A stretch of 64,000 bases of DNA, taken from Climacteris rufus. Taxonomy: Eukaryota; Chordata; Aves; Passeriformes; Climacteridae. The position numbers and the translations under genes were made by a program. The DNA lies in contig VZRZ01000466.1 in NCBI GenBank assembly GCA_013398175.1, positions 1,316,067 through 1,380,066 of the forward strand, written 5' to 3'. Below are positions 23,933 to 37,298 of this stretch, in pieces (the first letter of the stretch is position 1; the number at the start of each line of letters is the position of its first letter). The notes under the pieces were generated by a model, which saw nothing but the letters and a program-made list of their open reading frames with translations, ran no database searches and was not told the origin of the DNA.

Positions 23933-24020
23933 CCGAATTCTTAAGCATCCTCATAGAGATTAATATCTTTTTCTGATACCATTTTTTATTAGTTTCCTTC
24001 CAGAAAGACTGCAGTATACT
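23933..24020 (-). CDS. Candidate exon (88 nt)
   Basis: Acceptor CCATTTTATTAAG, donor CGG|GTAATG. 29 codons plus one base: SILQSFWKETNKKWYQKKIL then ISMRMLKNS. Basic, with two Trp, helical. The same frame is open upstream to about 24158. Confidence 0.5.
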
Positions 24021-24029
24021 CTTAATAAA

Positions 24030-25600
24030 ATGGTTATCCGAGACAGGCAGAAAGACAGACCCTTTAAGGAATATGATAACAGTGCACAAGGAGGGCTTAG
24101 GAGCCACCCAAGGAATCGATATTGAGTAGCAATCAATTATCCACAGTAGGTATTGCACACAGTTTGTAGGTGGAGAGTTAGGAGCAGTACTTCATTTGGT
24201 GATCTATGGTCCCAAACCAGAGCTTTTAGTTTTTTGAGTAGGCTGCATGGAAAAACCAGTCTGGCAGTCCTGAACAGTATACACTGAATCTGTCATAACT
24301 TTCTCATTGTTAAAGGTCCAACATAGGTCTCCAAATCCTATTTGGGCACCTAATCAGAATGGTTAAGACTACAATGTTATTTAAGGAGTCCAGAAACTCT
24401 TCTCTGGATGCACACACATAGCATTTGACCCTGAGTCCCTCTGGGCCCCAGGAACTGCCCCTCTGACCACTAGGCATAATTACTTTTTACTATGTTTTCT
24501 TTTTAGCTCAAACCACCTGAAATAACAGTGAACTGTTAATAAAGCAGCTCCAGTTTGGGTTGTTCTCTGTCTGCATAATTTTAAATCTAAAAATAGGGCT
24601 TAAATAATCCTTCCATAATTATATGTCACAGTGAAAGAGCAGGCAAAAGAATGAGTAGGTATTACCATACACTACTGCTGTGGCTGGTAGCTGTACTGTA
24701 ATTAAAAATTGTTAATGGTTCTATTATAAGTGTCTAATTCATAGATTTTATCATTTAACCTTAAAAGATGATGCCTTCATTTTACTTCATTTACTTGAGT
24801 GAGTAATCTTAACTTGTGAAAGGAGTCCTGTTAATGAGTCACATCAATAAAGAATTGTTACCAAAATGAGAATAACTTTTACAGTGTAAACTTCAGCTGA
24901 AAGCTACATTTCTTTCTTTTCCCCCCCCTCTATCTCTAAACAAAAAAGAACAGCATCATCTGTACCAAAATGAAAACATGTAGATGCTCTCAGTTAACCC
25001 TGGATCTGGTTTCAGAAGGAAACAGGAAATTTATCAAGTGAGCCGTCATTATAGAGTTATGCTCTCTTTTGAAAAAATCTTTGAAATGTAGTTCAGTATT
25101 TATCTTTGCTCACAATCAGTGGTCCTTGCTCTTCTAAAGCAAAATCCAAAATCTGATTGCTAACCTTGCATGAAAAGCTGAGTTTATACTTACTTCACAC
25201 ACAGTACAACCCCACACTCACTTCAAATCCTGTAGTAAATAGTCAGATTCAAAACAAATGTTTGTTTCAGGATAATGCCCACATATCATAACTTCTTGTT
25301 GGCAAATATGAGGCTTTTACACATGCTATGGATGTCTACTCTATCATCTAAGACCTACTCTTTTTCACAACTGTCAGTCCCTCTCCGTACAAAAGAAATT
25401 CAGTCATTTTGGTGTTGATCTTATCTGTACTTTTACGCTGTGGGATTTCCCAGATCCACAAGATAGCCCTTGCACATTCTGTAAGACTGTATTTTTCCCC
25501 ACAACATTATTATTTTAGTCACCATGTCACTATGTGTGCCAGTGCATCAACAGAGGTCTTGTGTCACTCAGCATAGCACCACATGGAAGTGCTAAATCAC
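24030..25600. other. Intron-like, nothing supported
   Basis: AT-rich. Some 30-base pieces between plausible splice sites (near 24665 and 24853) are too short to support. Confidence 0.35.
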
Positions 25601-25675
25601 AGTGAAGAATGATGTTCCTTTGAGGGGCGTGAACTCCAGGCCACTGAGGCAAATAAAACAATCCAGTTTCTTCTG
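25601..25675 (-). CDS. Candidate exon (75 nt)
   Basis: Strong acceptor (ATTCCTTGTTTGCCTTAG). With one leading base it reads RRNWIVLFASVAWSSRPSKE; the leading base completes the codon left by 25831-25871. The donor (ACT|GTGATT) is weak. Confidence 0.4.
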
Positions 25676-25830
25676 CTAAGGCAAACAAGGAATGGGAATG
25701 TATATTGCAGTGGGTAGGCAAAAATGTATGCATCAAAACTGGGGATAGAAAGGTGCAACATCCATGGTACCACCAGTGCTACAGGGCTAATGCAGAGGCA
25801 GCCAAGGCAATAAGGATTCTGATGGTTTAC

Positions 25831-25871
25831 CTTTCTTTGAAGGTGCTTATTTTAATTGGGATATTGAACTC
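25831..25871 (-). CDS. Candidate exon (41 nt)
   Basis: Acceptor GTGCTAGTTTTAG, donor AAG|GTAAAC. Only phase 0 is open: EFNIPIKISTFKE plus two bases. Joins in phase to 25601-25675 across a 155-base intron. Confidence 0.5.
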
Positions 25872-26339
25872 CTAAAACTAGCACATGGTTTATAAAGGCA
25901 AAGTTTGAGCTTGATGAGCTAAAATCCTGCCATGATAAGCCAGTCTACCAGCTCAGTCCTTTTAGCAATGCAGGAAGCCACTCTTATCCACACATCCATT
26001 TCAGACCACAAAGAACTTTTGGGAGAGAACTCAAACATCAAAGAGGACAAGAAACCACAGATAACACTACAGCAGTAGAATACAACAGAAAACAACATGA
26101 AGGAACGTTTGACTCAGAGCTCAGTGGAAGAGGCCAAGATGAGAATGAGCAGAAGTGCTTAGATGTGCTAGCAGCTAAAGCCTTGCTCAAGACAGCAGAC
26201 ATGGATACATGGATTTAAAAAAAAGTAGGTTAGGCATGTATTTGAAAACTTAGCCACCATTTAAATTCCAACAGGTGTTTAAAAGAAAAAAAAAATTAAA
26301 AATTAGGAGGCCTCCGGTTGAGACTCACAGGAACTGAGG

Positions 26340-26412
26340 AATTCATTTTATTTATATATGTATATGTGTATATATAAATAAGTATATGTATATATATATA
26401 TATAAATATATA
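26340..26412. repeat. TA/TG-rich microsatellite
   Basis: Alternating TATA, TATG and TATAAA units over about 70 bases with a pure (TA) tract near 26390-26403. Confidence 0.85.
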
Positions 26413-26419
26413 TGCACTG

Positions 26420-27155
26420 AACACCTAAGAGGCTTTGACAAAAAGCTAAAATGTGTTGGCTAGATAACTGGAAATTATTCGTGGTGCAAATATTTCCTTC
26501 CAAGTCTTCAGTTACAAAGGAATTGGATGAAATGCTCTCAGAACTACCATTTGATGAGAGAATGCATCAGTGGGGTGGATCCTTTGGAAGAGCCTTGAAA
26601 GTCCCAAAGGTTAGCAGCTTCCCTGATTTGTAGCATAGGGTGAAAAACAAGATGGGTAGATCCAAAACTAAATTAGTGCTTCCTCAGGCTACAGAAAGGG
26701 TGCTGATTTGACCTGGAAGCAAAGAAAACCTGGATTATAGGAATGCAAGTGTGGGATGGTACTGACCCCAGAGGAGATAGAAATAAAACTCAGGGGGCTT
26801 TCTACAGCATCTACCAATTTCCAAGCTGGTATTCTGAAAGACTTAGCACATGCATTCTCACAAAAATACTTCTAATAAATATCTTGAATTGTCCTATGAA
26901 CAGGTAGTGATTATTGAGCTTGTGTTTGTGAAGCAGTGAGAGAGAAAAAGGGATCCAGCTACTGCACTATTTGGATCTCAGTGGAACACAGTGCTTTCAA
27001 AGAGGTGATGCTGATAGAGAGAAACAAACACAAAACTAATTCAAAGGCAGACAAGTCCAGACTAAACTTGACAGTATTCTATTTTAAAGAGAGCCAGTTT
27101 TAAAAGAAAATCCTTAGATGTCCTCTGTCCAGACTACAGTAAAACAGCTGATACA
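26420..27155. other. Intron-like, nothing supported
   Basis: No element or exon recognised; a short plus-strand frame at 26451-26633 looks like chance. Confidence 0.35.
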
Positions 27156-27158
27156 GGG

Positions 27159-27305
27159 ATAATGCTAGAGAAAATAGCTAGATAATGCTAAAGAAAAAGG
27201 AGGTAAAAAAGAAAAAAGAGGTAAAAAAGAGGTAAAAGAGGAACTCNCTATGTGGGAAATTGATAAATAATGCTAGAGAAAAAAAGAGGTAAAAGAGGAA
27301 CTCTT
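27159..27305. repeat. Short tandem repeat with an N
   Basis: Imperfect copies of TAATGCTAGAGAAAA... followed by GAGGTAAAAGAGGAACTC, with an ambiguous base at 27247. Purine-rich on the plus strand. Confidence 0.75.
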
Positions 27306-27587
27306 AGACAGAAAGGAAAAATGGAAATAGAGTGTTGGATGGCTGACAGTTTGAAAGGGGCACTTTGACAGTGGAGGGAGCTTAATGGTACTTACTCAAG
27401 GATCAGTTCTGGTGTGAGCTCTTTTTAAATTTTCTTTCATGGTCATGACATAAAAATAAGTGGTATGATGACTCAAACAACGAAGCATTGTCCATACAAA
27501 ACAAAATCAAATCACTGCAGAGAAAAATTGGAATGATCTGAGGACAGGAGTAATGGAAAGAAGAGCTTGGACTGCAACACTGTTTAC

Positions 27588-27631
27588 TTGAGGACCTAAT
27601 TGCAAGTCTTTGCAGTAAATTTAGGAAATTA
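27588..27631 (-). CDS. Candidate exon (44 nt)
   Basis: Very strong acceptor (CTTCAATTATTTTTCACTAG); donor CAA|GTAAAC. Reads NFLNLLQRLAIRSS with one leading and one trailing base. Confidence 0.45.
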
Positions 27632-28575
27632 CTAGTGAAAAATAATTGAAGAAAAGGACCTGTCTTGGCTATGAGGCACAGATTTACTAGAAAACTAGAA
27701 TATGCTCCCTCTCTTGCATCACCATTTATCTGGGGATAAATGTGCAAATTCAGCACACATACTCTCACTGCATGTGATGCAATTTCAGATGTTCAGCTCA
27801 CTAGACCCCCAGTCTGTGACAAGAATGAAGGCAAAATCGGTGACCCATTTTTGAGGTGTTTTCTGTGGACACAGAGAACCATGTGTGCCATTAAAGAAGA
27901 TGTTGATAACCAGTGAAAATGCTGGACTGGCATTAAATGAAAGCAATTTCAGGTGGAGAGAGGCTACTCGGAAAGCATGACGTTATGGCTGGTGTAATAG
28001 CAGAGCTCAGAAGCTGAAGTTGCAGATTTTAGCCAACCCCTTTTCCTTGGATTCAAATTGGCAGCCTTTGTTAGCCTGTCTCTATTGGAAGCAAAGTCAC
28101 TACTCCTGAACTAGAAGCAAAATCTTGTCAGGTGTTTACTCTAGAATTTTTCTATTCAATCCAAGTAACAGTCTGTTGAATCTGTTATCCTGTCCTTCAC
28201 AGTAGCCACAGGCAGATAATTCGTGTAAGAGTTCAAATTTTCTTCCTTGATAAGGAAATGTTTGATATCATATTGATACATAAAGTTCCTTCATCACCTC
28301 TGGTAGGTAGAATTTGGATTACAGCCTGAAAACTTATTGTCCCAGATAACAGCCATTCTTTTGAATATTTCTAATGCAAGCAAGCATTACTATTTTTGTG
28401 CACTAAACATCACTGTTAAGTGGGAATACTAATCTAGAAACATGGACTTTGTATGATTTGTCAAAACAACCGATCAAGTCTGCCTACTGCCTTCTCTTGT
28501 TATTCCTGAGGACCAAGTGAGGAGGGAGCTGCCAGGCAGCTGAATAGCTCTGTACCCAGTCCTCTTTTCCATCAG

Positions 28576-28800
28576 CCCAGCATGTGGCAGCCACAAAAGA
28601 ATGAGAAAATGTCAGTGAAAGGCTCCCGTGAAAGCAACCAGCAGAGACTGCGACAGATCAGTGACTCTGGAGGTGGCAGTGAAAAACAGCCAAAGCTTTC
28701 CTTGATAGATATGGACAAACATATGCTGCATAGCAAGTCAACAATATTTCCATTGCTTGAGGGAAGCATCACTTCTTGCCAGTATAGCCAACCTCATTGA
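28576..28800 (+). CDS. Possible plus-strand terminal exon
   Basis: Good acceptor (CTCTTTTCCATCAG) followed by 74 codons including SRESNQQRLRQISDSGGGSE and KLSLIDMDKHML to a TGA; an ATTAAA lies at 29020-29025. The other two plus frames have early stops. It would be a gene on the strand opposite the main locus. No upstream partner found; chance is possible. Confidence 0.25.
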   Translation, partial: PSMWQPQKNEKMSVKGSRESNQQRLRQISDSGGGSEKQPKLSLIDMDKHMLHSKSTIFPLLEGSITSCQYSQPH

Positions 28801-29039
28801 TTTGGGCACATTCGGTAAGCCTGGTTCCGCTAGGATTAATCAAATTCCAGTGCAAATCCTCTGGTCAGTCCATTACATGCTGGGCATGTGACAATGGAAG
28901 CACCACAATACGTGACCCAAGTGCTTTTATAAGAACTTGTGCAGCCAGCTGTATCAGAATAATTATGCTACAGCAACATAAATACATAATAACAACACCA
29001 AAAAAAATTTTGTTCACATATTAAAACACCAGTCTAGCA

Positions 29040-29210
29040 TTCAGGGCACTAAAATTCAGTTTTGGTCTACATAAGACTCTATCTGTGGTCCAGGGCAAAT
29101 CGTCTAGTGTTGGCTCAGTGTCAATTCTGTTCACTAGATTAGTAGCACGATAATACTTGTCTGCCTTTAGAAGCCTTTTGTAAGGATCAATACATTAAAG
29201 ATGCTGGAAT
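29040..29210 (-). repeat. MIR relic
   Basis: GGGCAAATCGTCTAGTGTTGG, then CTCAGTGTCAATTCTGTTCA and CACGATAATACTTGTCTGCC, parallel the complement of MIR (gggcaagttacttaacctc...cctcagtttcctcatctg...gataataatac). Confidence 0.5.
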
Positions 29211-29424
29211 AGTCAGATCATATGTTATTGGATGATTAACCAAGGTAGCAAGAAATGTCAGACCCTTTTATTAATCCCATGAAGTTCATTGCCTCAGATC
29301 TTGAGGGAGTAATGCCACATTTGAGCAAAAAGGATTTCCTGCTATCAGTTTAAAACGTAAAGGCTGTGATTTCATCGTGAACACTTTGTTCTTGAGTTCT
29401 GAGACAGTTAAATTGGTGCACCTC

Positions 29425-29605
29425 CTTGACCTTCTCTAAACCATTAATAATTTATACACCTCTTTCATTTCACCTCTTATTCATCTCTGTTGTTACGTAA
29501 ATACTCTAATCTTTTTAATCTCTTCATGTATGGAACTCTATCCACGCCTCTGATCCTTCTCATTACTATTCTATTTCTTATTTCATTTATGGCCTAAATG
29601 AAATA
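29425..29605 (-). repeat. Ancient CR1 relic
   Basis: TTTATACACCTCTTTCATTTC, then ACTCTAATCTTTTTAATCTC and CTCTGATCCTTCTCATTAC, match the order in the complement of old amniote CR1 (atacacctc...cagtctttttaatctctcctcatatgg...cctgatcattttc). Confidence 0.5.
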
Positions 29606-29609
29606 AAGT

Positions 29610-32600
29610 GACAAACTCAATGAACAGTCCAAATGGAAGGTTACTATTACTTTATGTAAGATGTCTATAATTCATTTGATTTATTTCAGGATCCTCTCTT
29701 TTTTTTTTTCCCTTGTTTATGTAGATGTTTTCAATAGAAGTCCACAATAACGGCATAGTCTTTTCTCTGAATATAGCTGCTGGTCATTTAGAACTTCTCA
29801 GGGTGAACAAGCAGGTTTAAAAATTTTTTTGCAATGTCCACTAATCTTTTCCTACTTTATCAGCTGCTGTTGGAGTACAGGCTTCCAAACTGTAGCTCCC
29901 TGCATTCTGCACCGTGGTGTGTTCTCCATTTTGCTCTTACTTAATTTATTCTGTCTTTCCTGAGTAAGCAGAGCTTTTTGCTAAGCTTTACTCAAAAAGC
30001 CTGGGTTTTCTTCAATTTTATTTGTTACTGAAATATTTAGTATCCCACCATATCTTGTAATGCTGCCTTATGCCATTGTTTTGCATGAATCCAAACCTGA
30101 CCATGTGGGCACAATGAGAAGACCTTCATTCATCCATTTCACTGGTCTATGTTTAGTTTGGCATTCCCTTATCTGCTCCTGTGCACTCTCTTTCTTATCT
30201 GTTGGGATCTTTTCCTGTCTGCCTTCCTTTCTGTTTTGCTTTAAATCAACAGCCTCTTGCCCATCTGTACAGCACACATTTTGTGTTACCCAGGAGAAGG
30301 TGCCCTTGTGCTCCAAGTCCTGTTGATGCCAATTTAGTTAAATCCAGCCTCAGCAAAGTGTGGACTATTGTCTGAGTACAGTAATCTCAGGCCAAACACA
30401 TCCTTTGCAAAACACCCCTGGGGCTCCCTAAATAGAGCTCTTGCCTACATGTCCTTCATCAGGCACTTCCCAGAAATATGTCTTTGTCTTCTGGGTGACT
30501 GTTACCAGAAGTAAAATCTATTCTCACCTTCTGCCAGAATTAAGATAGATAAAGACTATTGCATATTGTCTTTCAATACATCATTCATGCATATATATGC
30601 CATCAATTAGATATTTATATCTGCCAAGCAGGCAGGGCCTCTGACCAGACTTAGTGATGTCTGTCATTTCATATATGAAGTGCTGTCCATTTCATGCCAA
30701 CCCTTAAGATTATGATTTAATTCTTTGTAAACAAAATGTCCCAACCACATAGCTCATCCATTATCTCATGTAAGAAATAACTTCATGCGTTGCAAGGTAC
30801 TCACAGACTGGTCAATGCCAGAGTATAAACTCTTTTACTCATTAATCCCTACTTGAAGTACAGAGTTATGTTGAGAGAGAGCACACACACACATCTGGAG
30901 AAAAGAAGCAAATATAGTCCACTGCTGGAATCCATCTCACATAGATGTGTGCATTCTGTTCAGGAAAGCCAGCTCAGTGTCTGCTCCTGGCAATGACTCT
31001 TGCTCCATGCACAGCACAGTTCTGCAGCCTTCACTCAGCCTGAGTGCACTTGGAATGCAGCTCTTCTGGTGGATGCTCACAGTGCTGCTACATGGACTTG
31101 AAATAACAGAAACATTTGTTTACAAAAGGCTTGATTCACGACTCTTTCTTAAAGCCATTTTTTGTGTCTCTTGATGCTTTCTAACAAATTCTAGAAGCTG
31201 ATGCCTTTAGCAGCCACAGAATCCTTGCTTTCCAGTAGGACAAGTGTTTTAGGCAAATTATTTGGCTATAGTACTTCTGTTCTTCAAATGCTTGTTCTTG
31301 GATGCATGACTTCTTACACTGACCCACGATGTGTTAAAACCTGTCTCAAAGGCTGTTTGTAAGAGCTTGCAGTATGTAGGAACACAGTTATTCATCCTCA
31401 TTCAGCCTCATATACATCAATCTTACACTTTCCTAATAGCATCTCAAGGCCTGAGCATTACCTCATAGAAATCTACAGGGTTCAGTTCCTCTCACCTTCT
31501 CCTTGGCCATGTTTTCACTAATATACTTACCACAATACTTAATCATAAATTGTTGCACCTTCACACCACAGACCCACGTTGCTTGTTCCCTGAGGCCTCA
31601 TTTACCTTCAAGAATGTCATCAGTACTGCTCTTAGGACTTCTTCTAGTGCATGTTTCAATTGACATTAGAACTCCTTTGAAGATGGACAGATACTTAAAG
31701 CCACTTGAGGCCAGCAGTGCTAGCTCAGTGCTAACAGTAAAGGTAGTTGCCTTGCCTCATCACGTCGAAACATGTACTTGACTTCACCTAAAATGGTATT
31801 TTTATCCTAAAGCAGATCCTACATCCACGGTCTCTGGACGACGCTAATGACTTATTTTTAGTGTGACTTCAGTACAGGTTCTGATATTACCTGAAGGGGC
31901 CCTCCTTCTTGTGGAGCTACATTACCACAGTAGTCTGCTGTAAATAATTACTGTACATAGTGTGGTAGTTGGTATGTTTGCCAATTCCTTTCTTTGGGGA
32001 GTTTGAAAACATTTCATTGTCTCATATAGTAAACATGGGAATATACTTCTAAAACAATCCTGCACTGTAGGTGTCCTTTTCCTTGAAATATATTAACAGT
32101 ATCCTATTTGCTGCTAGACAATTTTCATTTATCTTTTCCATCAAGGACTTCATTGCTGTTCAACAGTGGGAGGTACAGTCCCACTTGGACTACTGGAAAT
32201 TCTATCACTGAAGGAGGATGGGTTTTTATGGACAATATGTATTTACATCACAGACTTCAGAAAGCTTTTACTATTTTTGATCACTCGGTAAACCCCCTTC
32301 CTAAATCTAATCAGTCTCAGCTATCAGCTGCTATTACAATGGAACGTAATTGGTTGTCGGTCTAATAACCTATCTTCAAACATTATTTGAAAAGAATATA
32401 TATATATATTTATGTTTGGGGATCACTTGTACCTGGCAGTCATCTCTTCCATAGGCTTCTTTCATTACCCATACTGCTGCTTACCACTACAATCCTAGTT
32501 TCAGATTTGGGATAAGAAGCATTTGTAGTCCTTATACCTGTCCACAGCCTCTGCACTTGTTTTTGCTGCTTTTCATGCTGTTTCTGATGTCTGTCCCAGA

Positions 32601-34990
32601 TCACAGTATCAGCCTCAATGTTTCCAAATTCCTCATTTTCTTTCTCGTGAACCAGTCAGTCAGTTTGGGCTTTTTTCCTAGTACCCACTTGATCTTCAAT
32701 GCCTTCCCAGGAGAATGCAACAGTCATGGTTAGTGGAAGGGATGCTGCTGCACAGGGTATATGTCTCTTGACAGTCTTTCCTGTGAGCAATTTGTCTGCC
32801 ACATACAAATCTCTCATTAATAAGGGGGTTTTAATGTTTCCAGAGTTTCAGGGGCTACACGAGTTCTCAGCCCTTGCTATAATTATTTCCCATTCTGCTT
32901 GGCTTTAAGCAGAAAATAACAGAACCACCACAATAGCCTCTTGTCCATGATCTCCTTCTGTGGGGTCACATTATTCAATAAGCACTTTTATCAGTCTTTC
33001 CAGTGTTTCAGACGCAACAGCAACTTATTTGCTTCTCTTCCATCTTTTCCCAGAAGGCTGGTAAAGAAAACTTTTACTGCCATTTTCCCATCTTTATTCC
33101 TTTGTGCATACACTCAATTACTGTTTTAACCACTTCCTTGTTAGTGTAGGTTATTTTGTCTGGAAATCCACTATCCTATTTTTAAGTCTCTCCAGGCCAC
33201 CTGTTTACTCCTAGCTTTATTTTATTTGAAGGGGAAGGTGTGTCTCTGTGGAATTACTGCTGCTGGCATGTTTCTGCACCATGTACTGGACAATAGTAGA
33301 AGAAGGCTCCATGTTTATAACTAACCTGGCTTTTCAACCAACTATTTACACGGATGCTGAGACTGCAATTAACAGCAAAGCCATATGCATGCAGATTAGC
33401 CTATGTGTGGTCTTTCAGATCTCCCTGCAACCCGTGTTCTTCCCCCTGGTTCCACGGAGATTACTGCACTCACTTATCCTTATTTACTTTCCCAGCCTCA
33501 GGAACTGTGCAGGATTTAACAGCAGCTAGAGAAGTCAGATGCTGAGCACTTATCAGTAGCAGTGGCAGCTGTTAGTCCAATAAATCTGTCTTTTCCAGCT
33601 TAGCTTTATATTTAGGTACTCATTTAAGGAAGAGTGAAACTATGTTAAACAGAATTCCTTACAAACAAGGCAATTTTAAGTATTAGCTCTCTCAACTTTA
33701 TATATTTCCTAGGAAAGCAAATTTTCAGAACTTTGTGTTCATGTTGCACATATAATACAAACACACAGATAAAATCAGCAATTTTGAGAACTGATGAGCT
33801 TTACTTGAATCCACCACCGTTCTTGTAGATCCTATATCACTTGAACTGTGTCAACCATAGGGGACATCCAAAAAGACTGTGCCTCATAAAGCAGTATATT
33901 ATTCTGATAGAAGAACCTTTAGCATACTGAAATTTACTCTTTGATCATAGACTGTGATAGTATTGCCAAGAAAAGGATAAAAGGCACATTTAAAATTACT
34001 TTAGGTTAAATATTTATACATTACTATATCTAAATTGAAATGCATATAGAGATGTTCTAAAACATATAACCTATTAAAAATAAACTCTTAGCTCTTCCTC
34101 TAGTTTTTGACTCAAGCAGCTAAATATGGCAAAATATATCACAATATTTTGATAGAACATTTAAATATGACCATTAAAATGCATTATCTACTGTGCAGGG
34201 CTCCTTAGTTATTAATCTAGAAACATCTTGTAATAATACAGGCAAGTTTGAACTAATATGGCATTTCAGACTTTGTGCTTAAAGCATTGTGTTCTTTAGT
34301 GCAAGCCAGCAATTAAAGATTCATTTCATATTTAAAAATTAAACAAACTGCTATAAGTGCATGATACAGAATCAATTACAAAACGAAGACTATATTGCCT
34401 TTAAGAAAATCCAGCTATTTTTCATTCATCCAAATATGTTCAATCTAACTTAAAAAATTAATATCTCTGTGAAGGCATATTGCATTTTTCCAGGGGAAGA
34501 GGCATAGTGTGTTTCCTTACTTCACACTGCCACAGTAGAAGTGGCCACATCTGCTCACCGCAGAAAGCATATGGATGTTCAAACACTGTATCAAGGTATA
34601 TATTTCAAGGAGAAAATTAAACTGCCTGGGTGTCACACTTTAATTCAATATAGCTGAAGCAGGAAGATGAGAATTTTTAAAATTTTTCTCAGTTAATTGA
34701 TTGATGAATAACAGCTTCCAAGAGCAGACCTTTATTCATCTCATTTCATATACCCTGATCTGAAATTCACTGAGATTACCTCAGGTCATAAAAAAATGAT
34801 AACCAAGGACACATTGAAGTGTGCACTGCACACTGCAACTTGCATTTTCTATTTTCTAGCATTTTTCTGGGATTTTAATTTACTGGATCTACACAACCAG
34901 AATACCTATTTCTATAAAGCTGCTTTTGGAGCTTGAGTCAAAAAGTATTAGGAGTAAGTATTTCCCCACAGTGTTTCTGTGAAGGGCAGT
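29610..34990. other. Long intron-like stretch, nothing firm
   Basis: No repeat I can name. The complement of about 30900-32300 has the texture of a decayed coding or transposon remnant, with short frames interrupted by stops. A 27-base piece at 34559-34585 (minus) sits between a GCG|GTGAGC donor and a TTGATACAG acceptor but is too short to call. Confidence 0.3.
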
Positions 34991-34996
34991 CATGAC

Positions 34997-35043
34997 CTGG
35001 TGCCACTTCCCTCTCTCAGGAGAGAGAAACTTTTTACAACTCT
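34997..35043 (-). CDS. Possible exon (47 nt)
   Basis: Strong acceptor (TTCACATTTGTTTATGTCAG). Two frames open (SCKKFLSPERGKWHQ or a phase-0 reading). The donor (CAG|GTCATG) is ordinary. Confidence 0.3.
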
Positions 35044-35874
35044 CTGACATAAACAAATGTGAAAGCTTCTCAGTTCCAATGGTAAACATTTTTATAAATA
35101 TAGTTATTGATGCAAATATTTTCTGGCAGATTAGCTTTCCTGCCCAACAGCTTACACAATTGAAGAGGTGTTTGCTAAAATGATAGCTATATATGTACAA
35201 AGAACTTAGCAATAAAGGAACACCAGCATGAAGTCTGAAACATGAAATCTATACATATCATAAGTTATTGTGGATCTATCCAATTTTATCACTGCTGAAT
35301 GGTTTTAAAATGTTTAATTCCCTTCATTTGTTCCATTCCTTTCATCCAGCAAGCATATAAATGTCAGCTCTTTCAATTATAGATACCTAAGAGCAGGCAG
35401 CCAAATTGTCTAAATAGTAAAAGGGAAATTTAAGAGATTTGGGCTTTGAGATAGCGAGAGTCAATTAGAAACATAATAAAAAGCATAAAGCTTTGGAACA
35501 CAGTTCAAAATGTATCTTCTTAAAGAATGATCTACAATGCATCATATTCAGCAGCTGTGTAGCTTGCAGTACACCTGGTTTGCGCTGGGTAGAGCTCTGC
35601 ACAGAACAGACAAGTTTTTCACAGGGACACACAAGTTCTACACTGAACAGGCACTGAACAACACACTGACTGCACTTAGGCCTTCACTGGCAATGAGTGC
35701 AAGACAAGGATAAATAACTTCCTAGTCCCCCAGACTGGGTGAATGAACAAAAATTCAATCTGTGAATAACTAGAGGGAAAATGAAAATTCTCAGAGAGGT
35801 CAGGGTTGTTTGCTTAGCATAATCCCAAAATGTGTTCTGTTCACACAAAGTTTTATTAAAAAATGAACACTTAC

Positions 35875-35928
35875 TCTTCAAAAATAAATAAGTGTTTTGC
35901 AACAGAACAGTTTGCATCATCTCTGACA
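35875..35928 (-). CDS. Possible exon (54 nt)
   Basis: Strong donor (AGA|GTAAGT); reads SEMMQTVLLQNTYLFLK with two leading bases. The acceptor lacks a pyrimidine run. Confidence 0.32.
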
Positions 35929-36944
35929 CTGATCACAGTATTTTTTTTGCCATGAGAGTGATGCAGTATGAGCAGCTTTAAGCAGGCCATATCAAGTAAT
36001 TCTTATCAACATCTATATATATTCAACGGGACAGGTAATTTTTTTTCTCACTAATTTTGGCTTCCATCAGCACTATGGATAGACCTTCCTTTTTGTCTTC
36101 TAGAATGTCCATAATACTATTGAGAAATTGATTTCTCAACTATAAACGAGGCAGGAACATTTCTAATAAATAGTGGGCTTTAAAATCTCAGGGTTTTGGA
36201 AGTCAGTTTCTAACATTAAGGTGAACTGTCATGGCAAGGAGTTTGTTGGGCACAGCTGGGGCAGACAGGACAAGCAAGAACATTATGGAAGAGTACATTA
36301 TTGAACAGAAGAGATAAAATGGAATAACAAAAAAAATTATGTGATTGGTTTAAGGAACTATGAACTTCATTGTTTTACTTGTAGTTTGGTGCTGCGAATA
36401 AGTTGTCAGCTAACTGATACCATCTAAACAATTGTGTAGAAACAGCCTAAAGCTCAGATTGAAGCTGAATTTGTCACTTCTTCACAGTACTTTCCTGCAA
36501 AAGCCTACTCAAGGGTCAGCTCTACAGCAACCCAACCAGTGCATCTAGCAGAGAAACCCCGTGTACTTTTGAGAGCACAAAGCTTGCTCCAGGGATGTGC
36601 TGCAGGATATTGTGACTGATTTGCTCTCAGGATGCATCATGATATGGAGGTCAAGAAAGCTCCCCCACTACTGCAAAGGGGTTTTGTGAGCTCCAGCTCC
36701 AGCTCAGGGAACCCTGCTTGTAACAGAGACATACAATTTCAAGGTTTCAAAGCATTCTGGGGCCATGCAGCTCACATGAAGTATGTAGACACAGCTAGAG
36801 GATATTAAATGTTGTGATATCTTTGTACCTGCCTGCTAAGTTACATAAATTATATAATAAGGAGGTCACGTGTCCAAATACCACTCTACTTGCTCTGATA
36901 ACTGTTATCCACACATTTATCCTTCCTTAGTTTGTTGCTTTAAT

Positions 36945-37174
36945 TCACAGCCTCAGTTTTGTCAGGGGAGGTTTAGGTTGGTTTTTCACGCAGAGGGTGG
37001 TTGGGCACTGGAACAGGCTCCCCAGGAACATGGTCAGAGCACAGAGCAGAAGTGTCTGGACAATGTTCTCAGGCACAAGGTGTGATGCTTGGGTATGGTC
37101 TGTGTAGGGCCAGGAGCTGGATTTGATGATCCTTGTGGGTCCCTTCCAACTAAACTTATTCTGTGATTCTGTGA
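36945..37174 (+). mobile_element. CR1 3'-end fragment
   Basis: GTTGGGCACTGGAACAGGCT, then GATTTGATGATCCTTGTGGG and CCCTTCCAACTAAACTTATT, ending TTCTGTGATTCTGTGATT: a CR1 3' end in sense orientation, truncated at its 5' side. Confidence 0.8.
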
Positions 37175-37298
37175 TTAAGGCCCAGTTTCACAAAGAATTC
37201 CAAGGCCTAATTATGAGAATGCTTTTAAATACTCAAGACCTTACATTTAAAACTGTTTGGTGTTGCCTTGCTCTTTGCTGTTAAAAATAACTATTTCA

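Noticed and set aside
30900..33530. Decayed coding-like or transposon texture, minus strand
   Set aside because: Frames switch every few dozen codons with stops; I could not match it to any family or set boundaries. Two adjacent donor-like sites would imply a 16-base intron.
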